This document shows, in pieces, positions 47,761 to 57,131 of a DNA stretch of 64,000 nt. The DNA is taken from assembly GCA_041671045.1 (NCBI GenBank), contig JBAZCF010000009.1:71851-135850 (forward strand), in the 5' to 3' direction. The position numbers and the translations under genes are program-made. The notes under the pieces were generated by a model. It was given only the letters and a program-made list of their open reading frames with translations, searched no databases and had not been told where the DNA came from. The number at the start of each line of letters is the position of its first letter. Position 1 is the stretch's first letter. Source of the DNA: Parachlamydiales bacterium (GTDB taxonomy: Bacteria; Chlamydiota; Chlamydiia; Chlamydiales; JABDDJ01).

Positions 47761-48258
47761 ATGATGCTCAAACTAATACTATTTTATGTCTTTGCTTTCC
47801 TACCTCTGCTAGGAATACCTATTACCTTGGAACATGCAGTGACACCAAGAGAAGTCACTTGGGGACTTATGGGCAGGGATTATCTCGCTCCCAATCACGG
47901 TATGACATTCACTTTTCCCGGAAACGCCAAAACCGGGGTATGGATGTTCAATTGCAATATTGATCTTTCGGTTGCATTCTTAGATAAAAACTTTACTATC
48001 GTTGAACTGCATGAGCTCCAAGCATACCCTAACGAGATGGATCCGCGCAGGCCTGTCCGCACTTTCAATGATTTAGTGAAATACCCTCCTAATGATCCTA
48101 TCGTAGTATTTTTCCGCAGAAAATCCATCTTCAGTAAACAACCTGTTAAATATATGGTCGAAATGTCCAAGAATTGGTTCCCCTCTCATAACGTACGTAT
48201 CGGGGATAGGATCCTGTGGGATGAATCATCCTCGGAAGGGGAAATCGTTAAGCTATAA
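47761..48258 (+). CDS. DUF192-family exported protein
   Basis: A 165-residue protein with a hydrophobic N-terminal signal (LKLILFYVFAFLPLLGIPI). Residues 28-90 match DUF192: EVTWGLMGRDYLAPNHGMTFTF ... VWMFNCNIDLSVAFLDKNF. The function of this small beta-rich family is unknown. The ATG-ATG start follows the CPAF-like stop without a gap, so both are one operon; a role in handling or retaining the protease in the periplasm is possible but only inferred. Confidence 0.8.
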   Translation: MMLKLILFYVFAFLPLLGIPITLEHAVTPREVTWGLMGRDYLAPNHGMTFTFPGNAKTGVWMFNCNIDLSVAFLDKNFTIVELHELQAYPNEMDPRRPVRTFNDLVKYPPNDPIVVFFRRKSIFSKQPVKYMVEMSKNWFPSHNVRIGDRILWDESSSEGEIVKL

Positions 48259-48283
48259 TAGACTTGTTTCGCAATTCGCTTTG
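48259..48283 (+). repeat. Solo end of the MITE-like repeat
   Basis: TAGACTTGTTTCGCAATTCGCTTTG-type sequence starting at 48261 matches the reverse complement of the right end of the 11642-11739 element (TAGACTTCTTTCGAAATTCG and onward) with two mismatches. It lies directly after the DUF192 stop. No second end is seen nearby. Confidence 0.4.
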
Positions 48284-48290
48284 ATTGAAG

Positions 48291-49529
48291 TTAAGTCGTT
48301 TCGGGAAGAGTTTCTTTTTCTTCTTCGTAACTATACTTGAGCATTCGCTCTGTCGCCACCAAGCATAAGAGGGAGCTGAGACAAAGAACGGTCATAGAGT
48401 TAGTCAAATAAAATATCAGGCTCCCTAATGCAGGCGCGACACAGCCCCGCAAGCCTACGATCAACACATTCGTCGTCGAATAGACAGCGCTATCTTCGTT
48501 CTTAGAAAACACGGGACCTGACATATGCCAAGTGAGCTCGCTGCCGGCCTGCATAATGCCGTAAACTAAAAATGCAGCGTAGACCCAGCCCGTCTCCCAA
48601 CCAGCTAATAAAAGAGTTAGTGGGAATAAAGCCCCTAAGAACGTAACCATAGCACATGCTTTGAAGATATTTACTGAATTAAACCATTTTACCCACGTAG
48701 GCGATGTTGCAGCAAAGGCAAGACCTTTGCATAACCCCAAAGCAAGCAGCATCTCAGTATAAGAAAGATTCAATACATCCACAAAATACATAGATTGTAC
48801 TGTATGGATCATCATTAAGGCTGAACCGCCTAACAAATATCCAATCTGGAACTTAGCAAAATCTCTTCGCTCTGACAACAAGCGCCACGCTGCTACCCAC
48901 GGCTCCGATAACTTCTGCCGGTTTTTTTGTGGGATGACCGGCTGTGGAGATATATTCACACGGATCCTGTATAAAAAGAAGGTCGAAAATATTCCGATTA
49001 AAGCACTGTAGCAGAAGATCCAACGCCAAATACCGGGATAAGCATCGAGAACCCAGCCAAAGGCGAGCGGCAATAAGGCACTTCCTAAATAATCTATAGC
49101 CGATCCAAAGGCAAAAACCTTTTCCCTTTCCACTCCCTGGATATTTTGCTTAATGATCTCCATCCAAGCAGGAACAACCCCGCGCACAAATACCATGTAA
49201 TAACCGAAAGCTAAAATAAGGATCCAATTGTTGGTGATCCATGGAAAGAAAATGAAAGGAAGGAATTTTAGGATATTAGCCCAGACCAAGTTAGAAACTA
49301 GCTTATCACTTCTCTGAACAACAGATATGCTCCAATAAGGTGAAAGGAGGGAAGCTGCAGGTTTCAAAGCTATGATGGCAGTAATTTGAAGCGGAGTGGC
49401 GCCAAGTTCTTTGAACAAAATGATATAAAGGATATTGTAAACAACCCAAAAGGGGATGTTTAATATACGTGTCCATAAAAATGCCGAGCGCGTCTGCGTC
49501 TCAAATTCTGTGGCTTCTTTAAAACTCAT
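48291..49529 (-). CDS. MFS transporter
   Basis: A 412-residue protein with about 12 membrane helices in two halves and a short middle loop (about 195-225, NISPQPVIPQKNRQKL). The layout and sequence style (PLQITAIIALKPAASLLSPYWS, VEREKVFAFGSAIDYLGSALLPLAFG) fit the major facilitator superfamily. There is no substrate clue from motifs or neighbours. It is convergent with the CPAF-DUF192 operon. Confidence 0.8.
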   Translation of the reverse strand: MSFKEATEFETQTRSAFLWTRILNIPFWVVYNILYIILFKELGATPLQITAIIALKPAASLLSPYWSISVVQRSDKLVSNLVWANILKFLPFIFFPWITNNWILILAFGYYMVFVRGVVPAWMEIIKQNIQGVEREKVFAFGSAIDYLGSALLPLAFGWVLDAYPGIWRWIFCYSALIGIFSTFFLYRIRVNISPQPVIPQKNRQKLSEPWVAAWRLLSERRDFAKFQIGYLLGGSALMMIHTVQSMYFVDVLNLSYTEMLLALGLCKGLAFAATSPTWVKWFNSVNIFKACAMVTFLGALFPLTLLLAGWETGWVYAAFLVYGIMQAGSELTWHMSGPVFSKNEDSAVYSTTNVLIVGLRGCVAPALGSLIFYLTNSMTVLCLSSLLCLVATERMLKYSYEEEKETLPETT

Positions 49530-49603
49530 ACCCCTTCAAATAATAGGATAAATACAAAACTGACTAATTGTAGCTGCCTATGAATTTGTTTGTCTAACCA
49601 AGA

Positions 49604-49630
49604 AATGAAGGAGAGAATCTCTCCTTCATT
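49604..49630 (-). terminator. Terminator after the fasciclin gene
   Basis: A perfect 12-bp stem AATGAAGGAGAG / CTCTCCTTCATT with a 3-nt loop, 56 nt past the fasciclin stop and before the MFS start on the same strand. Confidence 0.6.
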
Positions 49631-49685
49631 TTATAACAGTTCTTTTCGATCAAACTACCTAAGGATAAGGGATAAAATCATGCAA

Positions 49686-50198
49686 TCAATGGGGCTGCGG
49701 AACTAAAACAGTGTCAAGAACATAGATTACACCGTTGCTGGCTTTAATATCTGATTTAACCACTTTGGCATTATTGACGTTGATATTGGAACCATTAACT
49801 TTTAGATTAATTTTCTTACCGCTTAAAGTCCCTACTATAGAAGAGTGCAGCTGTTCACCCTCTATCTTACCAGGAATAATGTGATAAGAAATAACCTCTT
49901 TAAGCTTGTCTTTATTCTGTGGTTTTAGCAGTGTTTGCAAGACGCCGGCCGGTAATTTTGCAAAAGCGTCATTGGAAGGAGCGAAAATAGTGAAGTCTTT
50001 AGACCCCTTCAACTTTTCGTCGAAGCCTGAAGCTTTTAAAGCTGAGACAAAAGTGCTAAATGATGGATCAGCTGAAGTAATTTCTAGTAAGGTGAGGGTG
50101 TCCGTATTCTGATCCCCACTTCCGGCTTTCAAGCCGCCCAAAGAAAATGCTAGTACTACCGCAGCTAAGGCGATAAAACCAAGGATAATTTTATTCAT
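49686..50198 (-). CDS. Fasciclin (FAS1) domain exported protein
   Basis: A 170-residue protein with an N-terminal signal or anchor (IILGFIALAAVVLAFSLGGL) followed by one FAS1 domain: FSTFVSALKASGFDEKLKGS, the H1 block DFTIFAPSNDAFAKLP, the YHIIPG block and the H2-like end IKASNGVIYVLDTVLVP. FAS1 domains mediate cell adhesion in many organisms. Single gene with its own hairpin downstream. An extracytoplasmic role in adhesion or envelope structure is plausible. Confidence 0.88.
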   Translation of the reverse strand: MNKIILGFIALAAVVLAFSLGGLKAGSGDQNTDTLTLLEITSADPSFSTFVSALKASGFDEKLKGSKDFTIFAPSNDAFAKLPAGVLQTLLKPQNKDKLKEVISYHIIPGKIEGEQLHSSIVGTLSGKKINLKVNGSNINVNNAKVVKSDIKASNGVIYVLDTVLVPQPH

Positions 50199-50362
50199 GA
50201 AAAAATCCCCACTCTATAAATTGTTTTTCAATGGTCAGTGAATCATCCTGATTTTTTTTTTACAATGACATTTACTCTAAAGTTGTTATTTCTTAAGACC
50301 TTTGGATTTTGGCATTTATTTTTACAAGGGTTTGTCATATAATCCTTTAAAAAAGAGTTAAT

Positions 50363-52102
50363 ATGATTCTATTTAATACAACAACTACAATCCAAACCAT
50401 TAAAGTTATTAAAGAGTTGATTGTTAATAGTAACCATCAAAAAAACTCAAAAATCGATATAAAACGTGTATTAAAAGAATTTCGTTCCGAATTGGAAAAA
50501 CTCTCGCTCGACCAATTCGCCCCACTTGCCCTGCGAACCTTCATTAAAGACTCCCTGTTTCCGGAAAAACTTAAGAACCTATCCAAATTATTAAAAACTG
50601 AAAAAGATAGCCTCTCCGAAGTGACCTCCTATTTGTCTACTCAGGAAGAACTTTTGCTGCAGCTAGAAAAAACTGAAAGTCAAGAATCAGAGGAATCCGC
50701 CAATGCCCTCCTGCAAGTCCGCGCATCATTACAGGGAGAAAGGCCCAATTTCCAAGAATTAACACCCTTTATTCATAAAATTATTCTCGAAATATTTATC
50801 TACTCGCCTAATGAAGCCATACAACGGTCTGCAGAGAAATATAGCATGAAGTATTTTATCTGGATGCTATACACAGCTGCTGTATTGGCGTATCAAGAAA
50901 ATATCTCTATTCCCCAACTGGAAATTCAGAAAGACCATATTGTTATTTCAAGTTTTGAAAATTTATATGTAGATCTATGGCAACAAATAAAGGCAACCCC
51001 CCCGTTTTTCCAGCAAATCAGCAGTATTTTTGTTACGTATCGGGAATCCGTAACCGACCTCCTGGGTAGCTGTCACCTTGAAGATATTCTGAAGACGCAC
51101 TACCACACAGTATTCACTTCTCCCGCATTTCAAACACATTCTTCTGACTATTTCAACAAAGTCACCGTGTATATAGCGTCGTTAGAAGGGATCAATAAGG
51201 CCGCTGCATGTAAAGCAGTGTTGGATCATCTTAAACTGGAAGACAAGGCCCTGCTGCCCTGGGTCTGCGAAAACATAGATTATAATGCCTTTTCCTTCAT
51301 CCAGGCAGCACTCCTGCAAGCTGCACATAATATTAACGATCAAGCAACATACCTTGAACTTATCCCGCATGCACTGAAATTTAGGAATGTCAATTGTCCC
51401 ATTCAGATTAAGTATGTGTCTCCAAAGGAAAGAGCCAGTCATCCCCTTCTAAATTATCTGAAAAGTTTGCCCCCCAATGATCAAACGGAAGCCCTAAGTA
51501 CTAAATGCTACCCATTAGCACAGTATTGCCTGCAAAGGGGTGATATTTTGGGAGCCTTCAGAGTCTATGCATTTTTCCTGACGTATAACCCATCTACCTT
51601 AGATAAGGCGTATGATATTTTAAAAAACCTAGTCATGCCCTACGCATATAATACAAACCAGCTGCAAAATATCCTCGAATTTTTTGCCAGGACTTTCGCG
51701 GAAGAATCACCGGACAATCTAACCATTGCCCTTTCCCAACTCAACAAAATCCTTCAATCACTCCTTTCTAAAAACATTTCAAACCTTTCTTGGTCGCTCC
51801 ATTTTAATCGGCTTTGCAAGGATATAAAATCCATTCCGAAAATTCATTTTCTTCTTTTAGTCTTCAAGCCATTCATTAGCCAAGACACCCTACATACAGC
51901 GTGGAGTAGAATTTTCTTAAGCTATGGAGAGTTACAAAAGAAGGGAAAAATGCAGATCCAATCGACGATGCAGATTATTATTCACTGCACTGAGAACAAA
52001 AAAATGATCCTCAAAGAAGCCTATCAACTTGAGTTTCCACCAGAAGCACTCAGGAATTACATCAGAGAGGAAATCGCTAAACTATTCCAACCGAGAGGGT
52101 GA
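50363..52102 (+). CDS. Hypothetical large alpha-helical protein
   Basis: A 579-residue protein with no signal peptide, membrane segment or recognisable catalytic motif. It is mostly helical: residues 25-125 are charged and coiled-coil-like, residues 330-560 have a helical-repeat look (PLAQYCLQRGDILGAFRVYA, NPSTLDKAYDILKNLV) reminiscent of TPR-type scaffolds, though no clear repeat period was found. It ends 5 bp before the convergent patatin gene. AT-rich start region and lack of homology recognition suggest a lineage-specific, possibly effector or scaffold protein. Confidence 0.6.
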   Translation: MILFNTTTTIQTIKVIKELIVNSNHQKNSKIDIKRVLKEFRSELEKLSLDQFAPLALRTFIKDSLFPEKLKNLSKLLKTEKDSLSEVTSYLSTQEELLLQLEKTESQESEESANALLQVRASLQGERPNFQELTPFIHKIILEIFIYSPNEAIQRSAEKYSMKYFIWMLYTAAVLAYQENISIPQLEIQKDHIVISSFENLYVDLWQQIKATPPFFQQISSIFVTYRESVTDLLGSCHLEDILKTHYHTVFTSPAFQTHSSDYFNKVTVYIASLEGINKAAACKAVLDHLKLEDKALLPWVCENIDYNAFSFIQAALLQAAHNINDQATYLELIPHALKFRNVNCPIQIKYVSPKERASHPLLNYLKSLPPNDQTEALSTKCYPLAQYCLQRGDILGAFRVYAFFLTYNPSTLDKAYDILKNLVMPYAYNTNQLQNILEFFARTFAEESPDNLTIALSQLNKILQSLLSKNISNLSWSLHFNRLCKDIKSIPKIHFLLLVFKPFISQDTLHTAWSRIFLSYGELQKKGKMQIQSTMQIIIHCTENKKMILKEAYQLEFPPEALRNYIREEIAKLFQPRG

Positions 52103-52107
52103 TTTTT

Positions 52108-53103
52108 TTACCATCTCTCATCAAAACATATATCGAATGCTGGATGATCAGGATTGGAACACATGGGCTGTACAATCCGCGTATTCCTGTATTCACATTC
52201 CTCTTTAGGAGGCAGCTGAGACAACAGCTCCTTTATCTGGGGAATCATTTCACGCGCCGCCTCACGACCAGCCATATATAATTGCATTTTGGCTTTGTCA
52301 TTAAATGTCCCCACACCGCACATCTTCGGGCGGATGTTGATATTAGCATCTCTGATACTCAATGTATTCTGCCACATAAACGCTATCTCTGTGCTGCGTG
52401 ATGCTACGCCAAAAAGATTGGTGGGAAAAGTCTTAGGTAATAACTCACATAAATCCACTGCAATAACTAATTCAGCACCTAAATGCCTTGCCACGCTTAC
52501 CGGCACGGGATTAATGATGCCCCCGTCGACAAGAACCCTGCCGTGCATCTCTACCGGAACAAACACTAATGGTATTGAGGTAGAGGCCCTCACAGCTTTG
52601 ATCAAATCACCACTGCCTATCGGAACCAACTCCCCCGAATTAAGGTCAGTAGCTACAGCAATGAAGGGAATCTTCAATTCACTAAAACAGGTGGCATTCA
52701 GTTTATCATCTAGCATGCGGGTCATCGCAGTTCCTTGGGATAATCCAAAACGGCAATCCCAAATGTCTATATCCAAGATTTTGTCAGTCTTTAGATTTTT
52801 GACTGCATCCTTGACCACACACATATCCATACTATCCGCATAAAGAGCACCTACGATACTGCCTGCACTGCATCCGATGATCACATCAAATTCAATACCT
52901 GCGTTCACCAATTCTTCCAATACTCCGACATGGGCCATGCCGCGCACTCCGCCGCTACCTAGGACTAAAGCAACACGGATTCTTTCCGGAACTTCAAAAC
53001 AGGGTGGAGGGGGGGGCTCATGATCGGGTATATATTTATGCGGGCAACAGGCTGTTGCAATCAATATTAATAGTGTGTGGAGAAGGTATATAGAGTGTTT
53101 CAC
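52108..53103 (-). CDS. Patatin-like phospholipase, exported
   Basis: A 331-residue lipolytic enzyme. The oxyanion loop GSGGVRGMAH (about 49-58), nucleophile Ser79 in GCSAG and catalytic Asp193 in VDGGIINPVP give the full patatin dyad, as in RssA/ExoU-type enzymes. An N-terminal hydrophobic stretch ending near Cys19-Cys20 could be a lipoprotein signal, though the lipobox (ATAC) is weak. A Pro-rich linker follows (HEPPPPPC). Extra Cys residues near the end (CEYRNT, CSNPDH, CFDE) fit export and disulfides. A role on host or own membranes is open. Confidence 0.88.
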   Translation of the reverse strand: MKHSIYLLHTLLILIATACCPHKYIPDHEPPPPPCFEVPERIRVALVLGSGGVRGMAHVGVLEELVNAGIEFDVIIGCSAGSIVGALYADSMDMCVVKDAVKNLKTDKILDIDIWDCRFGLSQGTAMTRMLDDKLNATCFSELKIPFIAVATDLNSGELVPIGSGDLIKAVRASTSIPLVFVPVEMHGRVLVDGGIINPVPVSVARHLGAELVIAVDLCELLPKTFPTNLFGVASRSTEIAFMWQNTLSIRDANINIRPKMCGVGTFNDKAKMQLYMAGREAAREMIPQIKELLSQLPPKEECEYRNTRIVQPMCSNPDHPAFDICFDERW

Positions 53104-53164
53104 AGCTGACTCGAGGATCGTTAGTAAAGACCCTGATATTATATAAGACTAAATTTTAATGTTA

Positions 53165-54466
53165 CTATTTTGGCACTAGATCATAAAGCTCTTGTTTATC
53201 AACAGGATAGCCTAACATCAGAGCTTGGATCTGTATTTGCATATCAGGAGGCGTACTGTTTTTAAAGTTTGCGCTTTCAAATATTCCCTCTTTAAGGGGT
53301 TTTGCGACAACTTTTGAATCTCCCAATCTATAGACGGATGACTGTCTTATATCTCTTTCATAGGGTTCTTCCCCTGTATAAAGTTCATAAAGCACAACCC
53401 CTAAAGCATAGTTATCTAAGCGTGTTAAATTGTAGTTGTATGCTTCCCAATCATTCTTCTTCACGCACTTTTGCAACTGCTTTATAATATTCACACTTGT
53501 ATACTCAGCTGTTCCAAAGGTATGTTGGATATTGATTAGATCCGGTAGGTTGGGATCGTTAATAGTGTCTTTTAACACTCGCGCTTCCCCAAAGTCGGCA
53601 ATCAAGACACGTCCCCCCTGGTCAACTAAAAAGTTGGGCATTTTTATGTCTTTATGTACGACTCCCATTTCATGAAGAATAGCTATGGCAGCAATTGTAT
53701 CTTTGGCAAGTTTGTTTTTTTCCTTGATAGTTAATGAATCTCCATGCCTCTCTATATGGTTTGCTAAATCACCCTTAAATCGTTTCATGTGATATCGGTG
53801 TTCTTCCAGATTCACAAAAGAAGGGTTAGGAGAGACGACAATGCAAGCATACTCTCCTGATTTTTTCTTTCTAAAAGCATGCGGAAACTTGGGCCTGAGA
53901 TCATCGATATGTTCTTGAATACGCTGATGTGTTTCGTGCAGGACTTCCACTTCATTCTCAAAAGCCTCCACGTCCATACCAATCTTTTCTACAGAAGCAG
54001 ATCCACTACTTAATTTGGTGCTGGCATTGATCATACCGCCACCGCCACCTGCAATAATTTCTTCACTCCGCAAGTACATTTTTAAATAAATTTCATCCTG
54101 CGTTTGTATAGCTCTTACATCGATGGTATTTTCGCCATACCTAAAAGAAACATTGTCAGAGGGGCTATTCTTTAAATAGTTTTTCGCTAATTTAACGATC
54201 TCATTTAACTGTTTCTTATTGAATTTGAGAGTATTATTGTATTTCTCAGCGACCACAACCATGCCATTCGACGCTGACTCCTCTTTAAATCTATCGTAGA
54301 ATTTCATGCTGTCCAGTTCATCGCCGGAAAATGCCATAGAAATAGTATCGATAATATTTCTATTTATTTTCGATTTTTCATTAGAAATATGTGGAGAATT
54401 CAAAGGTTTACTAGCAATGTTAGGATTTTGATTCTCTTTATTAAACCAAGTAAACAAAGAAACCAT
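53165..54466 (-). CDS. Eukaryotic-like Ser/Thr protein kinase, divergent N-lobe
   Basis: About 433 residues from the ATG at 54466 (AGG upstream), preferred over an in-frame ATG at 54514. Residues ~1-150 are hydrophilic and unassigned. The kinase domain has a poly-Gly stretch GGGGGMINAS (possible ATP loop), AFENEVEVLHETH as a candidate alpha-C helix, catalytic loop VVHKDIKMPNFLV (Asp about 270), DFG in LIADFGEAR, APE-like GTAEYTSV and YALGVVLYELYTGEEPY. Which Lys contacts ATP is unclear. There are no membrane helices, unlike PknD; it may be a secreted effector kinase. Confidence 0.82.
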   Translation of the reverse strand: MVSLFTWFNKENQNPNIASKPLNSPHISNEKSKINRNIIDTISMAFSGDELDSMKFYDRFKEESASNGMVVVAEKYNNTLKFNKKQLNEIVKLAKNYLKNSPSDNVSFRYGENTIDVRAIQTQDEIYLKMYLRSEEIIAGGGGGMINASTKLSSGSASVEKIGMDVEAFENEVEVLHETHQRIQEHIDDLRPKFPHAFRKKKSGEYACIVVSPNPSFVNLEEHRYHMKRFKGDLANHIERHGDSLTIKEKNKLAKDTIAAIAILHEMGVVHKDIKMPNFLVDQGGRVLIADFGEARVLKDTINDPNLPDLINIQHTFGTAEYTSVNIIKQLQKCVKKNDWEAYNYNLTRLDNYALGVVLYELYTGEEPYERDIRQSSVYRLGDSKVVAKPLKEGIFESANFKNSTPPDMQIQIQALMLGYPVDKQELYDLVPK

Positions 54467-54609
54467 ACTAAACCTATTATGTGTCCATAATACTATAGTA
54501 AAAAAAATCGACATTAAACTAAAACATAATTAAAATAAATTAATTATGTAAATAAAATTTATTCTTTATTTCCATCTAGAAATAAATAATTATTAATAAA
54601 GGCAACTAA

Positions 54610-54723
54610 AACATTCAAGATATTAAAAATTTAATAAAAGAGAATTTCAATAAATTAGGCCATAAAGATTTTGCTGAAGATCTAGTCTTCCCTTCAGAGG
54701 AGAACACGTTGGGTTTTAAATGA
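54610..54723 (+). pseudogene. C-terminal gene remnant
   Basis: A 37-codon open frame without a start, from after TAA (54607) to TGA (54721-54723), reads as plausible protein (FNKLGHKDFAEDLVFPSEEN). It overlaps the end of the Rsm22-like gene by 8 bp on the opposite strand. It looks like the 3' tail of a decayed gene; the rest of the 54515-54715 spacer is AT-rich and shows nothing else. Confidence 0.3.
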
Positions 54724-55675
54724 ATAAATCTCCCCAAGAAGCTTTCTTGGCAAGTTTGTACCTCTCCCCTTCTTTGCGAGAAATTGTCTCCTTCTTAAGT
54801 TGCCCCTCAGGAACGCATAGCTTCAGCGCTAAATGTCCCGAATGTTTATCAGGATAACCGACAATTCTGCTTTTAAGAGTAGGGGTAGAAGAAATGCGCT
54901 CAAATAAAACATACGAGAATTTTTCATCTTCATAGGATAAACTTCCCTTCTTCAGATAACGATGGATGGGAGTCCTCTCTAACCTAACACTGAAATGGCA
55001 CCAATCCCCTTCCGGCATTGGACAGGCAAAAGCATGTGGACAAGGTGCCGTAATAGCCGCTCCTTGTAATAAGAGCTGCTCTCTGCCTGCTCTTATCACT
55101 TCAAAACCGGCCTTACTACCCGGCTCAACGACAAGCAAAGCAACTTTAGCTTTGGACCACAACCACTTTAATACCTCCATTCGCTGCTGCAACGGTATTT
55201 CACCTAAGGCATAGGAACAAATGACTAGATCATGCGCCTGAATATCTGGCAAGGACGTCAAATCAGCTTGCACCCATAGGGAAGAAGCCAGCCCACTCTC
55301 TGTGGCTAATTTTTTTCCTAACGAGATCAAACCGGCGTCTCTCTCGACCAAAGTAAACGGCCCTGACATCCCTTGAGTTAATGCTGCCCAAGAGGCTGTT
55401 CCTGGTCCGGCCCCTACATCTAAAACACTTTGACAACCTTCCGGGTTTTTCCAGGAAGTTAAACACGATTCCACCGCAGCAAACGTTGCCGGCATGCGCG
55501 ACAAGACATAAGTCAACCTATCGTCTTCTGTACGTATAAACTCATCCGCCTGCCCAGTCCCTTCCCTGAATTTATAGCGATGAGTCAGGACTTCTCTAGA
55601 GTCTGCTAAAAGACGCAGAGAATGTTTTTCAGCTTCGCTCATCAAAGCTGCTAAAAGTTTTTCAGGCAGTTGCAT
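54716..55675 (-). CDS. Rsm22-family SAM-dependent methyltransferase
   Basis: A 319-residue protein. The SAM-binding motif VLDVGAGPGTASWAA (about 88-102) and the Cys block APCPHAFACPMPEGDWCHFS, followed by HRYLKKGSLSYEDEKFSYV, are diagnostic of Rsm22-like methyltransferases linked to the small ribosomal subunit. The Cys set probably binds an Fe-S or Zn site. It overlaps rlmD by TAATG, so two RNA-modifying or ribosome-assembly enzymes are coupled. Confidence 0.88.
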   Translation of the reverse strand: MQLPEKLLAALMSEAEKHSLRLLADSREVLTHRYKFREGTGQADEFIRTEDDRLTYVLSRMPATFAAVESCLTSWKNPEGCQSVLDVGAGPGTASWAALTQGMSGPFTLVERDAGLISLGKKLATESGLASSLWVQADLTSLPDIQAHDLVICSYALGEIPLQQRMEVLKWLWSKAKVALLVVEPGSKAGFEVIRAGREQLLLQGAAITAPCPHAFACPMPEGDWCHFSVRLERTPIHRYLKKGSLSYEDEKFSYVLFERISSTPTLKSRIVGYPDKHSGHLALKLCVPEGQLKKETISRKEGERYKLAKKASWGDLFI

Positions 55676-57036
55676 TATCTAAGCTCCAATTTTACTACAG
55701 ACTCTACATGGGAAGTTTGCGGAAACATATCGTAAGGGTACACTGTACCCAAAGTGTAGCCGCGATCGACAAGTATCCTAGCATCACGGCCCAGTGTTGC
55801 AGGATCGCAGGATACATACACAATGGACCGTGGACGCAACTCTGCTAATTTTATTAGGAATGATTCTGCACACCCTTTCCGCGGTGGGTTTACAATAACT
55901 ACATCCACTTTACCGCAAGATGTAATGTACTCTTCGCTAGCAGCGCAGACAAATTCTGCATTTCCTATTTCATTGCGTCGGCAGTTATCCTTGGCATCTT
56001 CAATCGCTTCAGGCACTTGCTCTACACCTATGACCTTTTTGACTTTGGCAGAAGCACAAAGGGCTAAAGTCCCCACACCACAATAAGCATCCAATAAAAT
56101 ATCCTCTGCAGTACACTCGGCCAATTCAATAGCCTTTTGGTAGATCTTTTCCGCCTGATGCAAGTTAACCTGAAAGAAGGATGCGGGAGAAACTTTGAAC
56201 ACTCTTTCTAAGACGTACTCTTCAATACTACCTGCACCGCACAGAGTAACAAATATATTTCCCAAAGCAGTGTTGCCGGCTTCAGAATTAATATTCATGA
56301 CCACGCCTTTAACAGCCGGACAACGTTGCATAATGGCTTCTGCTAAGGGTACTAACTCCCTCTTTTCATCACGGCTTACAACAAATGTGACCAAAACCTG
56401 CTGTGTAGTCTCTGCTGTCCTAATTTGTAGGAACCGCAGCAACCCCTCTCCTGTCGCATGATCGTATGCACTTAATAGTGACTCACGCACCAACGCGGAA
56501 ACCTGGCTAAAAACCTCTTCGCCTAAAGGGCAGTGCACCAAACATTCTCGGATCGGGACAAGCTCGTGCGAATTACGCGCATACAACCCTAAAACGAGAC
56601 CATCCTCACCTTGCCTCACAGGTAATAATATTTTATTACGGTAATGCAATGAATGCGGTGAGGGAGCACAAGGCGCTACCTCTATCTCTTCAAAACTTCC
56701 AAAACGTGCTAAAGCATTGACTACCCTCTCACGTTTAAACTGAAGCTGCCTATCTAAATTCATATGCATCAGCTGGCAGCCGCCGCAACGTCCAAAATAT
56801 CGGCAGGGTGGTTCCACACGGAACGGGGATGGATTTTCAATCTGCTCAAGCCGCATCCTGCTGAATCGTGATGAACAATCAAAAACACGTCCACGCACAA
56901 CTTCATCCGGCAAGGCCCCATCTATTAATAAGCGATGCCCATGCCAGTGTCCTATCCCTTCACCATTGAATCCTAGTGACTGAATAGTTGTGTTGATATT
57001 TTGGTTACAACGCGGTTTTTCTCTTTCTTGTCCCAT
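55675..57036 (-). CDS. rlmD: 23S rRNA (uracil-C5)-methyltransferase, RlmD/TrmA family
   Basis: A 453-residue SAM-dependent enzyme making m5U in RNA. N-terminal TRAM-like domain (IQSLGFNGEGIGHWHG), the 4Fe-4S cluster Cys in CRYFGRCGGCQLMH (about 78-91), SAM site ILLDAYCGVGTLALCA, VIVNPPRKGCAESF, and the catalytic Cys in YVSCDPATLGRD. The specific uridine (1939 or 747) cannot be told from sequence. It is the first gene of a two-gene operon and divergent from the sulfotransferase. Confidence 0.9.
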   Translation of the reverse strand: MGQEREKPRCNQNINTTIQSLGFNGEGIGHWHGHRLLIDGALPDEVVRGRVFDCSSRFSRMRLEQIENPSPFRVEPPCRYFGRCGGCQLMHMNLDRQLQFKRERVVNALARFGSFEEIEVAPCAPSPHSLHYRNKILLPVRQGEDGLVLGLYARNSHELVPIRECLVHCPLGEEVFSQVSALVRESLLSAYDHATGEGLLRFLQIRTAETTQQVLVTFVVSRDEKRELVPLAEAIMQRCPAVKGVVMNINSEAGNTALGNIFVTLCGAGSIEEYVLERVFKVSPASFFQVNLHQAEKIYQKAIELAECTAEDILLDAYCGVGTLALCASAKVKKVIGVEQVPEAIEDAKDNCRRNEIGNAEFVCAASEEYITSCGKVDVVIVNPPRKGCAESFLIKLAELRPRSIVYVSCDPATLGRDARILVDRGYTLGTVYPYDMFPQTSHVESVVKLELR

Positions 57037-57131
57037 AATTATTGCAAGACGCCCTTTCTAAAACTCAAAAAAAATACACAATTAATTCTTTACGTGTTAA
57101 ACGCACTCTAAAAACTTCAAAAAGGTCTTTT

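Noticed and set aside
52289..52843. 184-codon plus-strand frame
   Set aside because: Antisense to the patatin gene with its full catalytic dyad.
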